Origin: JBCBSS01 sp039819065
GTDB taxonomy: Bacteria > Bacteroidota > Bacteroidia > Cytophagales > Cyclobacteriaceae
DNA: 64,000 nucleotides
NCBI GenBank assembly: GCA_039819065.1
Contig: JBCBSS010000011.1
Coordinates: 1-64,000 of the forward strand
Reading direction: 5' to 3'
In this document: one piece after another, positions 1 to 7,959 of the stretch
Layout: every line of letters begins with the position of its first letter
How positions within the stretch are numbered: the stretch's first letter is position 1
Made by a program: the position numbers and the translations under genes
Notes under the pieces: generated by a model
The model's input: the letters and a program-made list of their open reading frames with translations, nothing else
What the model was told of the DNA's origin: nothing
The model's database searches: none

Positions 1-472
1 AAGAGTCAAATTGAATGCTTTGATATTCCCCATTTCTGTTAAGGTTACGATCATTATAGTAGCCCTTTCCTGCATTAACGACACTGAAACCTATTCCAAT
101 TCCCAGCTTCTTTTTGAGTAGAAGATTAACGTTATGATCGACAATAAAACCTTTTTTCCGCTCATTGAGTGTTCCGGGAATAGCCTGTATTACATCATAC
201 CTCCACCCAGGGTAGTACTCAAACTCTAATTTTTTATTGTACCTGAGCAAAATGCCTGTGTTTAAGCTGAAGCCTTGGACATTTCTTTCGTAATCATACA
301 AGATATTAAACTGAGATTGAGAAACTCCATTCAGGTTAAGGAACTCAGTAGCTGTACTACGCCATGTATAGCCTATTGTTGGGAACAACTCCAGTTTCCG
401 ACTCGATTGTTGCGCCTCAACATTAAATGAGATAATGAAATAGAAAATGAAGAAGTATAATAACCTAATCAT
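1..472 (-). CDS. Outer-membrane beta-barrel-like protein, partial (C-terminus beyond window)
   Basis: Reading the minus strand from an ATG at 472 gives an open frame running off the left edge (about 157 codons). It starts with a hydrophobic signal peptide ending in a VEAQQ-type cleavage site, followed by alternating polar/aromatic strands (for example LELFPTIGYTW and GIGIGFSVVNAGKGYY) typical of a small outer-membrane barrel. Its ATG overlaps the TAA of the upstream lipoprotein gene (TAATG), so the two are translationally coupled and probably act at the same membrane. No specific family was recognised. Confidence 0.7.
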   Translation of the reverse strand, partial: MIRLLYFFIFYFIISFNVEAQQSSRKLELFPTIGYTWRSTATEFLNLNGVSQSQFNILYDYERNVQGFSLNTGILLRYNKKLEFEYYPGWRYDVIQAIPGTLNERKKGFIVDHNVNLLLKKKLGIGIGFSVVNAGKGYYNDRNLNRNGEYQSIQFDS

Positions 473-1665
473 TACAGATATTGCCCTTCCCACTCGATAC
501 AAAGATCAATTTGTACACTAGAATAATCCGTTTTAAAAAAAGTACCATTGTCATAAGGGTCATCGGCCGAGCGAAACTGCTCTTTGAAATCAGTGCTTCC
601 ACTAAACCACCGAATATCTTGTTTCTTAGCAGGCCAAGTATCGTACTCAAAAATCACATAACTTCCGTAGGGCATATTAGGAGCCCTGTCATCCCAACAG
701 TCAACCACATCAAAATTAACATCTATAAGACGAAATGTAGTTACATCGTCCCTTGGAACCTTTGCGATCTGACCACCTTCGTTTGGTCCATTTCCATATT
801 GGTTTAACTCAGCATCTGAGAACTCAAAAGCATGCACTAAAGTCAGGATATTAACTTCACTTTGTCCTGCTGCCCAGCTCTCTTTATGACAAATCACCAC
901 AATCTTGGTTATTGTGGCACTTGGAGTGGCGTGTCCACTACCTCCGCTGCCACCACTACCTGAACCACCACTCGTGCCATCAGTCCGCCCTGAGGAGAGA
1001 CAACTTTTCTCACCTTCTCCACCAAATGGATCATCAATCAATATTAATTCGTCAATCGCACATTGATCCGAGGTAGTCTCGTTCAGAGACAACACCCACG
1101 TTTCATTGTTTTCAGCATAATCCTCATCTACCAACAGCCCCGGCTCCTCTTCCAAAGTGCCTTCGGCATTGATGGCATATCCTTGAAAGGTTTCCTGGCT
1201 TTCATCACCAGCGAAAATCACAAACGTTGGATCACTCAGCGTCTCGTACGTCTTCAAGACTGTATTACGCTTGAACTGTTCGAGGTTCGGAATGTAAATC
1301 TGAGGATAGTAATTCACTCCATCAATATCTTTAAAAGCATCCAAAGATTCAATTAACTCCTGCCCAACCTCAATTGTAGACCCTATCCTGGCGGCTTTTC
1401 CAATCAATACTTCCAGCATAACATTAGTTTCTCCATCAAACTTCTTTGAGGCCTCTTCATACAATAATTGTCTCAGTTCCAGGTTTCGAGCAATTTGGCT
1501 TGCTAGCCGGCCGACCTTATAAAGATGCTTATGCGTATAAGCTACTTGTTGGGCGTAGGGCTGATTTTCAATCGGAATATGAACTTCATTGATCTCATTC
1601 GAGTCAGTACAGGAAAGGCTCAGCAATAACATGCCATAGAGCACATAGTACTTTAGGTTTTTCAT
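472..1665 (-). CDS. Secreted lipoprotein of unknown function with Gly/Ser linker
   Basis: 397 residues. The N-terminus is a lipoprotein signal peptide with lipobox LSLSC (Cys about residue 19), so it is probably anchored in the outer membrane or periplasm. An alpha-helical N-terminal part is followed by an acidic segment, then a Gly/Ser-rich linker (about residues 226-246) leading to a C-terminal beta-rich domain starting near SATITKIVVICHKESW. The linker suggests two independently folded domains. It ends in a one-base overlap with the outer-membrane protein gene at 472. No enzyme motif was recognised. Confidence 0.75.
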   Translation of the reverse strand: MKNLKYYVLYGMLLLSLSCTDSNEINEVHIPIENQPYAQQVAYTHKHLYKVGRLASQIARNLELRQLLYEEASKKFDGETNVMLEVLIGKAARIGSTIEVGQELIESLDAFKDIDGVNYYPQIYIPNLEQFKRNTVLKTYETLSDPTFVIFAGDESQETFQGYAINAEGTLEEEPGLLVDEDYAENNETWVLSLNETTSDQCAIDELILIDDPFGGEGEKSCLSSGRTDGTSGGSGSGGSGGSGHATPSATITKIVVICHKESWAAGQSEVNILTLVHAFEFSDAELNQYGNGPNEGGQIAKVPRDDVTTFRLIDVNFDVVDCWDDRAPNMPYGSYVIFEYDTWPAKKQDIRWFSGSTDFKEQFRSADDPYDNGTFFKTDYSSVQIDLCIEWEGQYL

Positions 1666-1813
1666 GTGAATTTAGGTTAGGGTTGATTAATCGAAACTAG
1701 CTAATTATAGTATATATATTACTATAGTTTAATGATAATTTTAATTAATAATAGCATTATAACGATTCAATTATCTGATATTGTATTTAATTATAGAGCG
1801 TATAGAAGTAGAG

Positions 1814-2038
1814 TCATTTTAATCGTTCTACCACTTCTCCCAACTCCCCCACACTCATATCCTTATTCTCCTCAGCTACTTCGCGCAGTTTGGCAATGAC
1901 CTTGGCGATGTATTGCGGGTCATGGCCATCGGCTATCATTTCTAATTCTATTTGGGCAATGGCCTTGAGTAGGCGTTTGTGATTTTGCAGTAATGCGCCC
2001 AGGGATAGCGCTCGTGTAGTAGTAGTTGGTACATTCAT
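1814..2038 (-). CDS. Small hypothetical helical protein
   Basis: 74 residues, predominantly helical and charged (QNHKRLLKAIAQIELEMIADGHDPQYIAKVIAKL). There is no signal peptide or membrane segment, so it is probably cytoplasmic. It follows another small minus-strand ORF by 11 bases, suggesting one transcript, and a divergent XRE regulator lies further upstream. Function is unknown. Confidence 0.55.
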   Translation of the reverse strand: MNVPTTTTRALSLGALLQNHKRLLKAIAQIELEMIADGHDPQYIAKVIAKLREVAEENKDMSVGELGEVVERLK

Positions 2039-2049
2039 GATGATGGCAT

Positions 2050-2349
2050 TTAAGAGTGTCGCGTTTTAGAGCGGTTGGTGTTCGTACGGCTTGGTATGCC
2101 CAGAGAAAGGAAGAGCAAATACTGCTCAGCTTCCCTTAGGCTATGAATGGCCGAACCAAGAAAGAACGAGTCTATCCCCGGCTCACGCCGGATGATTTCA
2201 TTGAGGTACATGCGTGAGTAACGCACCTCCAACAACAGGTCATATAATGCTGTCTGACACATAGCTTTTGCTTTTAGAAAACCCCGGCCCGGCATTAACC
2301 ATGAAAGACAATGAGCACTTGTACGGCCGAGCGCAGGGTAATCGGTCAT
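2050..2349 (-). CDS. Small hypothetical protein
   Basis: Up to 99 residues; an internal ATG at 2262 (MCQTALYDLLLEVRYSRMYL) is a plausible alternative start giving about 70 residues. The second half is amphipathic and helical (LNEIIRREPGIDSFFLGSAI, then LREAEQYLLFLSLG). It sits directly upstream of the 74-residue ORF in the same direction. No family was recognised; the upstream 29 residues may not be translated. Confidence 0.45.
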   Translation of the reverse strand: MTDYPALGRTSAHCLSWLMPGRGFLKAKAMCQTALYDLLLEVRYSRMYLNEIIRREPGIDSFFLGSAIHSLREAEQYLLFLSLGIPSRTNTNRSKTRHS

Positions 2350-2415
2350 TAGTGACCGGACTAAACGATAGTATTTTGGTAGGTGGATGAATGTGGAGAT
2401 GACTGAACCTAGATC

Positions 2416-2633
2416 GTCATTCCCGCGTAGGCGGGAATCTCATAGCCAATAACCCTGTGGGTTTCTGCAATTGGCGCTATCGGTCATTTCGAACGTAGTG
2501 AGAAATCTATATTGAGGTTAAGTCAACTTTAATCCAGAGATAGATTTCTCGCCTGTCTGCCGACAAAGGCAGGTTACACTCGAAATGACTTGAAAAGCGG
2601 CGGTGGAGAGATTCCCGCGTAGGCGGGAATGAC
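2416..2633. repeat. Nested inverted-repeat element (palindromic, MITE-like)
   Basis: The outer arms at 2416-2441 and 2608-2633 are 26-nt inverted repeats differing only at their centres; each arm is itself a palindrome of the form ATTCCCGC-GTAG-GCGGGAAT. Between them lies a second inverted pair, TCATTTCGAACGTAGTGAGA (from about 2485) against the TTTCTCG...CTCGAAATGA block ending near 2587. The 435-bp gap between the flanking genes holds nothing else recognisable. Related elements recur near 29.3, 35.35, 46.4 and 47.9 kb. Confidence 0.75.
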
Positions 2634-2785
2634 GCCCGAACCATGGACATTCGCATATCCCACAACCCCAGATTCAATTATTTCCCTATTTTTGACTTAC
2701 CGAAATACGTTAATAATTCAAATGTAGTAAAAATTTCGTAATACGAATATTTTTCGCAAAAATACCTCTAATTTAGTCCTGCAAA

Positions 2786-3250
2786 TTGAAAGTCGTTAAC
2801 CAAAACCTGAAGCTGTTACGAACCAGCCAGAAGTTCTCACAGGCACAATTTGGCAAGCTTTTCAACGTAAAGCGTGAGTTGATCGAATCGTTGGAAAACA
2901 AAGGCACCAAACCAGATACCGGTCTCTTGATCGAGATCTGCAAGTATTTCAACCTGGATCTTGAGCGCTTCTATACGTTGGATATGACCTTGCATGATGT
3001 AACGAGCAAGGCAGCCAGTGCCAACAGCGAAGGGAGGGAACAGACCTATAACCACCTCATGCCAGGACTAGATAAAGACGCACGTTTTGAATTCCTCAAA
3101 GACATCGACCCGGAGAAGTTGAAGGCATTGTATGTCAAAACGGTAGAAGAGAATGACCAACTGAAGGTCGATGTGGACCTGCAACGCCGCAAGATTATTC
3201 TGCTACAGGATGAGAATATCAGGTTGAGGGAAGATAAGGAGAAGGGCTAA
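2786..3250 (+). CDS. XRE-family helix-turn-helix regulator with C-terminal coiled coil
   Basis: 154 residues starting at a TTG codon; no in-frame ATG exists near the N-terminus, and the HTH begins immediately. Residues about 5-58 form a Cro/C1-type DNA-binding domain (LKLLRTSQKFSQAQFGKLF, then LIEICKYFNLDLERF). The middle is polar, and the last about 45 residues form a coiled coil (EENDQLKVDVDLQRRKIILL) likely used for dimerisation. It overlaps the convergent TPR gene by four bases. Its targets are unknown; the divergent small-ORF pair to the left is a candidate. Confidence 0.75.
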   Translation: MKVVNQNLKLLRTSQKFSQAQFGKLFNVKRELIESLENKGTKPDTGLLIEICKYFNLDLERFYTLDMTLHDVTSKAASANSEGREQTYNHLMPGLDKDARFEFLKDIDPEKLKALYVKTVEENDQLKVDVDLQRRKIILLQDENIRLREDKEKG

Positions 3251-4593
3251 TCACCTTGCCCTTGCGACTGGCTTAGCTCACGTACTTTGAGGTAATTTTC
3301 GCGGTAGTTTTCTTTTAGTGCTCCAGCCAGGTCTTTGTATTCGTTACGGTCTTTTCTGAAGTAGAATACGAGGAAGGCGGCTACTCCTAATAAAATCAAA
3401 GTCAACAATATCCCGACGATCAGTTTAAGGTTTTGATTAGATTTGATCAAATTAGCCTGACGTAGTTTGGCGTTTTGGTATTCCAGCGTCGTATTCTTTA
3501 TTTGCTCCTGCTTGTGTTGAGCAATTAACCATGCAGTCTGATCAGCATGCCGATCTAAGAATGTAATTAACTTTTCTGAGTAGTCTAATGCGCGCACTTC
3601 ATTCCTCTCCTTTCTGTAAAAACTTACCAAAGATTTCAGTGCTTTCTTGTATTCAATGATATTCTTTTCAACCCCTTCAAGCGAAATAGCTTGTTCATAA
3701 TATGTAATTGCCTTATTAGAGTCGTCTATCTCTGAATAATAGTCGCCCAAACTGTTTAATGTGTATATAGTGAGTTTTGGATCGTTTATCGAACTCTCGA
3801 CCTCCAATGCCTGAAGATAGTATTCTAGAGCCTCTGACATATTGCCTTTATTAGCGTGAACTACTCCCAAATCATTATATAATCTGGCCTTATACTCCTT
3901 ATTGGCAGAAAATGTCTCAAATAATTTCAGGCTCTGTTGGTATTGGGATAATGCCTCATCGAACCTGTCACTACTGACAAAAGTTAGGCCTAGCTCGAGG
4001 TGAGTTTGAATTTGATTTTCGTGGAATCCGCCTTCTTCATAAACTTTTAAGGCAGTAAATAGGTGATTGAAGGCAGAGTCATAATTAGTTAGAAATCGCT
4101 CAGCAACCGCAATGTTATAATGTGCATTTGCGATCTTTTTTGGGTCATTGAGCTGTTCCCTCAATTCAAGCTCTCTGTCAAAATATTCATGTGCCAGTTC
4201 ATGACTAGCAGCATCGATACAAAGCAAGCCAATCCTCTTGAGTGATTCGGCCATGAATTTCTTGTTATCAATGGCTTTGAAGTTGTCATATGCCTTAAAA
4301 AAATAGGTCAATGCACCTTCGATATTACTCTGCTTTCTATAAAAGCTAGCCAAAAGTAGACTTGCCTTCGCTTTCTTATCTTCTTCGTCCAGCGCATCGG
4401 CAAGTTCGACCAAACGGTTCGCTTGAACAGTTCCTTCTGGGTAGCTTTTAGCCCTATATTGATTTACAGTACTCTTGTACAGGTTATCAAAAGTCTGATG
4501 TAAATCATTCCGTCCCGTTGATTCCGTACAACTTGTGAAAATTAAACAGCACAGCAGGAAAGTAATACAGGCTGAAACGGCAAAAATGCGCAT
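3247..4593 (-). CDS. TPR-repeat lipoprotein with C-terminal membrane helix
   Basis: 448 residues. The N-terminal signal peptide has a lipobox-like IFTSC. From about residue 80 to 340 there are tandem tetratricopeptide repeats (A-x-x-YY-x-x-AL spacing, for example ALEYYLQALEVESS and AITYYEQAISLEG). A single transmembrane segment (LIVGILLTLILLGVAAFLVF) near residue 400 leads to a short cytoplasmic tail. The layout matches the sensor half of Bacteroidota TPR histidine kinases or TPR-LuxR proteins, but no kinase or DNA-binding domain follows. It may signal through a separate partner. Confidence 0.7.
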   Translation of the reverse strand: MRIFAVSACITFLLCCLIFTSCTESTGRNDLHQTFDNLYKSTVNQYRAKSYPEGTVQANRLVELADALDEEDKKAKASLLLASFYRKQSNIEGALTYFFKAYDNFKAIDNKKFMAESLKRIGLLCIDAASHELAHEYFDRELELREQLNDPKKIANAHYNIAVAERFLTNYDSAFNHLFTALKVYEEGGFHENQIQTHLELGLTFVSSDRFDEALSQYQQSLKLFETFSANKEYKARLYNDLGVVHANKGNMSEALEYYLQALEVESSINDPKLTIYTLNSLGDYYSEIDDSNKAITYYEQAISLEGVEKNIIEYKKALKSLVSFYRKERNEVRALDYSEKLITFLDRHADQTAWLIAQHKQEQIKNTTLEYQNAKLRQANLIKSNQNLKLIVGILLTLILLGVAAFLVFYFRKDRNEYKDLAGALKENYRENYLKVRELSQSQGQGD

Positions 4594-4720
4594 GGAATCT
4601 ACGTTAATGAAAAATAATATAGAAATAATTTAATTTTCATTAAACATAAAGATAATCAGACAAAAGAAAAAGCCTATAATTTGATTACTCCCCTCAGTCA
4701 CTGCGTTCCTTAATCATTTA

Positions 4721-4891
4721 TTAATCAGGAAATTCCTCCTCTTCATTTGTACCCCCTCCAGAGCCACTTCCATTATCTTCGGTATCCAGGATGACCTCCT
4801 CACTATCAGTTGGAAAGATACTCTCCTCAGTACACGCACCAAGACAAGCAATTACAACAAGCGCAAACAAAAGTTTTACTAAAAGCTTCAT
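4721..4891 (-). CDS. Tiny acidic lipoprotein (copy 1)
   Basis: 56 residues beginning MKLLVKLLFALVVIACLGAC, a lipoprotein signal peptide with lipobox LGAC, followed by an acidic, Gly/Ser-rich tail ending EEEEFPD. A paralogue with the same signal peptide lies at 5611-5772 on the same strand, and the two share an almost identical upstream region containing a perfect dyad. The mature peptide is about 37 residues and probably unstructured. Function is unknown. Confidence 0.65.
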   Translation of the reverse strand: MKLLVKLLFALVVIACLGACTEESIFPTDSEEVILDTEDNGSGSGGGTNEEEEFPD

Positions 4892-4996
4892 AGTTCAAAT
4901 ATTTTAGATTTATACAATGATCTAAAATACAAAAACCATGAGGAGTATTAGTCTTCTATCACTTGAGTGGAAGTTGAGTTGCATTTATTTAATGAA
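4811..4996. repeat. Direct repeat, left copy (lipoprotein 5' end plus upstream region)
   Basis: This stretch matches 5692-5877 at most positions. The best block, about 50 nt from the lipoprotein start outward (about 4888-4936), is nearly identical. The two copies flank the parDE module at 5060-5598, so the module lies between direct repeats. Confidence 0.7.
4900..4929. promoter_or_regulatory. Perfect dyad upstream of lipoprotein copy 1
   Basis: Ten-base arms (TATTTTAGAT at 4900-4909, ATCTAAAATA at 4920-4929) are separated by ten bases and lie 9 bp upstream of the lipoprotein start. The identical dyad occurs upstream of copy 2 at 5781-5810, which points to a shared regulator or conserved promoter architecture. 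Confidence 0.5.
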
Positions 4997-5011
4997 TCTA
5001 TTAAATGGGGA

Positions 5012-5041
5012 TTGTGCCGTTACCAAAGATTGGTAACTTTG
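5012..5041 (+). promoter_or_regulatory. Promoter/operator of the toxin-antitoxin operon
   Basis: A perfect inverted repeat GTTACCAA-aga-TTGGTAAC (5019-5037) overlaps TAACTTTG (5034-5041), which fits the Bacteroidota -7 element TAnnTTTG. A TTG at 5012-5014 is suitably spaced for the -33 element. The antitoxin ATG follows at 5060. An operator overlapping the promoter fits autorepression by the antitoxin. Confidence 0.55.
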
Positions 5042-5059
5042 TGAAAAGAATCATTTACA

Positions 5060-5308
5060 ATGGGAAAGAACACATCAATAGCTTTAGGTAACCATTTTGA
5101 AAGCCTGATTGCAGATATGGTTAAAAGTGGAAGGTATAGCTCTGCCAGTGAAGTAGTTAGAGCTGGACTAAGATTGCTTGAAGAGCAAGAGGAAAAGAAA
5201 AGCGCTTTATCGAAAGCACTTATTGAAGGAGAAGAAAGTGGCTTTGTAGAGGATTTTGATCCAGAGTTGTTGTTGGAAGAATTGCATGCCAAGCATAAGA
5301 CGCGGTGA
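5060..5308 (+). CDS. parD: ParD-like (CopG/RHH) antitoxin
   Basis: 82 residues. The N-terminal half is a ribbon-helix-helix ParD-type DNA-binding domain (NTSIALGNHFESLIADMV, then SGRYSSASEVVRAGLRLLEE), which in this family dimerises and represses its own operon. The acidic C-terminal tail (GEESGFVEDFDPELLLEELH) is the usual toxin-wrapping segment. The stop overlaps the toxin GTG start (GTGA), so the pair is coupled. A dyad/promoter lies just upstream. Confidence 0.85.
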   Translation: MGKNTSIALGNHFESLIADMVKSGRYSSASEVVRAGLRLLEEQEEKKSALSKALIEGEESGFVEDFDPELLLEELHAKHKTR

Positions 5309-5598
5309 GTTATAAAATCTCAGCAAAGGCCAAGGTCGACCTGATCGACATTTGGGAATTTACGAATAAACGCTGGTCTCAAGAGCAAGCTGATAGATAC
5401 TATCAAATCATTATTGACACCATCACAGAGGCTGCGAAAACTCCTGATATAGGCAAAAGCTACGATAACTTAAGGTCAGGCTACCGTGGAGTAGTAGCCA
5501 AAGCACATATTATTTTTTACAAAATAAAACACCAACACCAAATCGAAATTATAAGAATACTACATCAGCGTATGGACTTCCAAAATCGCTTGAAGTAA
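5305..5598 (+). CDS. parE: ParE/RelE-superfamily toxin
   Basis: 97 residues from a GTG start that overlaps the antitoxin stop. The sequence is a typical ParE toxin: N-terminal helix (SAKAKVDLIDIWEFTNKRW), a central helical pair, then the conserved C-terminal strands (GYRGVVAKAHIIFYKI and IEIIRILHQRMD). ParE toxins generally poison DNA gyrase; the fold is shared with RelE ribonucleases, so the target here is inferred. The module sits between two copies of a small lipoprotein locus. Confidence 0.85.
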   Translation: MSYKISAKAKVDLIDIWEFTNKRWSQEQADRYYQIIIDTITEAAKTPDIGKSYDNLRSGYRGVVAKAHIIFYKIKHQHQIEIIRILHQRMDFQNRLK

Positions 5599-5610
5599 GA
5601 CCTTCTTTTA

Positions 5611-5772
5611 TTAATCGTCCCCCTCATCATCTTCACCTGGATCAACCTGCCCATTATTTCCTGTACTGCTTAAAACGGCATCTTCACCTTTAGGTAATAC
5701 ATTCTCCTCGGCACAAGCACTAAGACAGGCAACCAAAACAAGTGCAAACAAGAGTTTTACTAAAAACTTCAT
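5611..5772 (-). CDS. Tiny acidic lipoprotein (copy 2)
   Basis: 53 residues beginning MKFLVKLLFALVLVACLSAC (lipobox LSAC), with an acidic tail ending GEDDEGDD. It is paralogous to the gene at 4721-4891: the signal peptide is almost identical, the tails have diverged, and the upstream regions are nearly identical. It converges on the toxin gene, ending 12 bases from it. Function is unknown. Confidence 0.65.
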   Translation of the reverse strand: MKFLVKLLFALVLVACLSACAEENVLPKGEDAVLSSTGNNGQVDPGEDDEGDD

Positions 5773-5877
5773 AGTTCAAATATTTTAGATTTATACAATG
5801 ATCTAAAATACAAAAACCGTGAAGAGTATTAAGCTTATATCACTTGAGTGTAAGTTGAGTTGTATTTATTTGGTAAA
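5692..5877. repeat. Direct repeat, right copy
   Basis: Counterpart of 4811-4996, in the same orientation. Identity is highest over the shared upstream dyad and signal-peptide region and fades toward the lipoprotein 3' end. Confidence 0.7.
5781..5810. promoter_or_regulatory. Perfect dyad upstream of lipoprotein copy 2
   Basis: Same ten-base arms and ten-base spacer as the site at 4900-4929, again 9 bp upstream of the lipoprotein ATG. Confidence 0.5.
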
Positions 5878-6027
5878 CTAGTTGAGTCAAAGGTTATTTT
5901 GACATAAGTGAGCCCAATGCTTCATTAAGCCATGAGGAAATGATAAATTAAAGGAGCTCGCACTTAATGGCAATGGTCGGCAAAAATGACCTGCCTAAGC
6001 CAATGTTGCCCAACCAAAGATTACACT

Positions 6028-7725
6028 ATGGAATTAACCGCCTTTTATGAAACTGTAAACCAGAAAATCGAAGAAGGGGATATTAAAAGCTTGGAAAACC
6101 TGAACCCTCCCAAACCTGAATATTTCAATTGGGTAGAAGAGGTATTCTATCCCCTGAATGTGAAAAACCATGGCGAAGAAGATGCACTGATTTGGAAGTA
6201 TCAGGATTCTGTAACGGCCTTTGACTTTAATACAGTTTACCATAGATGTAATCAGCTGGTCAATTTTCTGCGAAAACATGGGGTAGAACAAGGAAGCGTT
6301 ATCTACACCATGCTGCCATTGATCCCTGAGAATTGGTATGGCTTTCTGGCCGGCATCAAAGGCGGGTTTATCATTATGCCCACGGCCACCAATTTGGTGA
6401 CCAAAGACCTGATCTACCGCTATGAGACGCTTTTTCCTGATGTGATCATTGCACACGATCTTTTCACAGCCGAGATTGATGAGGCTGAAAAGGGTGTTGA
6501 TAAAAAGATAAAATTGAAAATCATTGTCGATGGACAAAAAGAAGGTTGGGTGGCCTTCGATGAAGTTTTTAAAGAACCTACAGAATGTCAGGCAGCCAAA
6601 ACCAAATCTGATGAGCCCTTCCTATACTTCTTTACCTCCGGCACCACAGGTTTACCCAAGATCGTGGTTCATTCTCACTTCACCTATCCTGTAGGTCATC
6701 TTACCACTTTGTCGTGGCTCGGTTGCCAACGAGGGGATATTCATTACAACATCTCCTCGCCCGGTTGGGCAAAGTTCGCCTGGAGCAGCCTGTTCGCACC
6801 TTGGAATGCAGGTGCTACCATATTTGTCAATCAGGTTACTGGGTTTGATGCCAAAGACCAGTTAAAGACTATGCAAGATCTGAAGGTCACCACCTTCTGT
6901 GGATCACCAACGGTCATACGCATGCTGGTACAAGAGGATATGAGCCAATATGACCTGAGCCTTCGCAGTTGCTGTGCAGCAGGGGAGCCTTTAAACCCTG
7001 ATGTCATTGACAAGTGGGAAAAGGGTACGGGCGTTATTATCCGAGATGGTTACGGACAGACGGAAACCACCGCTTTGGTAGCCAATCTACCTGGCACCAA
7101 AGTAAAACCGGGGTCGATGGGCAAGCCCACTTTTCTATATGACATCGGCATTTACGATGATCAAGGCAAGGAGGTCCCGCACCTCGAAGAAGGTATTATC
7201 TGTGTCAAAACGGATCAGCAAAAAAACAACGGCTTGTTCCTCGAGTACTTACAAGATGAAGAGAGAATGGCCGAATCGTTCAAAAATAGCCTTTACTACA
7301 CCGGGGATAAGGCCTATAAAGATGAAGACGGTTATATCTGGTTTATTGGAAGGAATGACGATGTGATCAAAGCTTCAGCCTATAGAATAGGGCCGTTTGA
7401 GGTAGAAAGCGTTTTGATAGAGCATAATGACGTGGTAGAAACTGCAGTGGTAGCCAGCCCTCATCCACTGAGAGGTTACGCCGTGAAAGCCTTTATCTTA
7501 CTTCGGGAGAATGTCGAACCCAGCGAACAACTGGCTCAAGAAATCTTTACTTTTTCGGAAGAGAGGCTCGCCAAATATAAAGTACCTAGGATCATAGAAT
7601 TTCCCCAGTCACTACCCAAGACTATCAGCGGAAAGATCAGAAGAATCGAGCTAAGGTCAATGGAAGCTACCACCAAGGTCAACAAGGAAAAAAGAACCCA
7701 TGAATACTTTCATGATAAGTATTGA
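6028..7725 (+). CDS. Acyl-CoA synthetase (AMP-forming, medium-chain/ACSM-like)
   Basis: 565 residues from the ATG at 6028; an in-frame ATG 42 bases upstream would add a Cys-rich leader unlike the family. All adenylation motifs are present: the P-loop TSGTTGLPK (about 203-211), YGQTE (342-346), YTGD (about 424-427), the hinge GRNDDVIKASAYRIGP, and the C-terminal catalytic lysine in KTISGKIRR (about K536). The protein activates a carboxylic acid with ATP to an acyl-adenylate and then to acyl-CoA. Length and motif flavour resemble acetyl/medium-chain acyl-CoA synthetases. It appears monocistronic, so the substrate cannot be fixed from context. Confidence 0.85.
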   Translation: MELTAFYETVNQKIEEGDIKSLENLNPPKPEYFNWVEEVFYPLNVKNHGEEDALIWKYQDSVTAFDFNTVYHRCNQLVNFLRKHGVEQGSVIYTMLPLIPENWYGFLAGIKGGFIIMPTATNLVTKDLIYRYETLFPDVIIAHDLFTAEIDEAEKGVDKKIKLKIIVDGQKEGWVAFDEVFKEPTECQAAKTKSDEPFLYFFTSGTTGLPKIVVHSHFTYPVGHLTTLSWLGCQRGDIHYNISSPGWAKFAWSSLFAPWNAGATIFVNQVTGFDAKDQLKTMQDLKVTTFCGSPTVIRMLVQEDMSQYDLSLRSCCAAGEPLNPDVIDKWEKGTGVIIRDGYGQTETTALVANLPGTKVKPGSMGKPTFLYDIGIYDDQGKEVPHLEEGIICVKTDQQKNNGLFLEYLQDEERMAESFKNSLYYTGDKAYKDEDGYIWFIGRNDDVIKASAYRIGPFEVESVLIEHNDVVETAVVASPHPLRGYAVKAFILLRENVEPSEQLAQEIFTFSEERLAKYKVPRIIEFPQSLPKTISGKIRRIELRSMEATTKVNKEKRTHEYFHDKY

Positions 7726-7959
7726 GGTGCCTACAACACTGGCCTTAGGTTAAGCGTAGCAATCCTAAGACCTAAAACCAGCAAGAGCATCCGTTTGGCA
7801 TAATCCTAAAAGCGCTATCTTCATTTCGTGAGAAGAAAGTATGTCATTCGAGATCAGAAGGCCAATTATGGGTCGTAGCGAACGCCACGACCAGCTCAAG
7901 GAGAACCTGTTATTCAAACTCCCAAGGGTTGATTTTACCCTACCTGAATCATACAAAAA

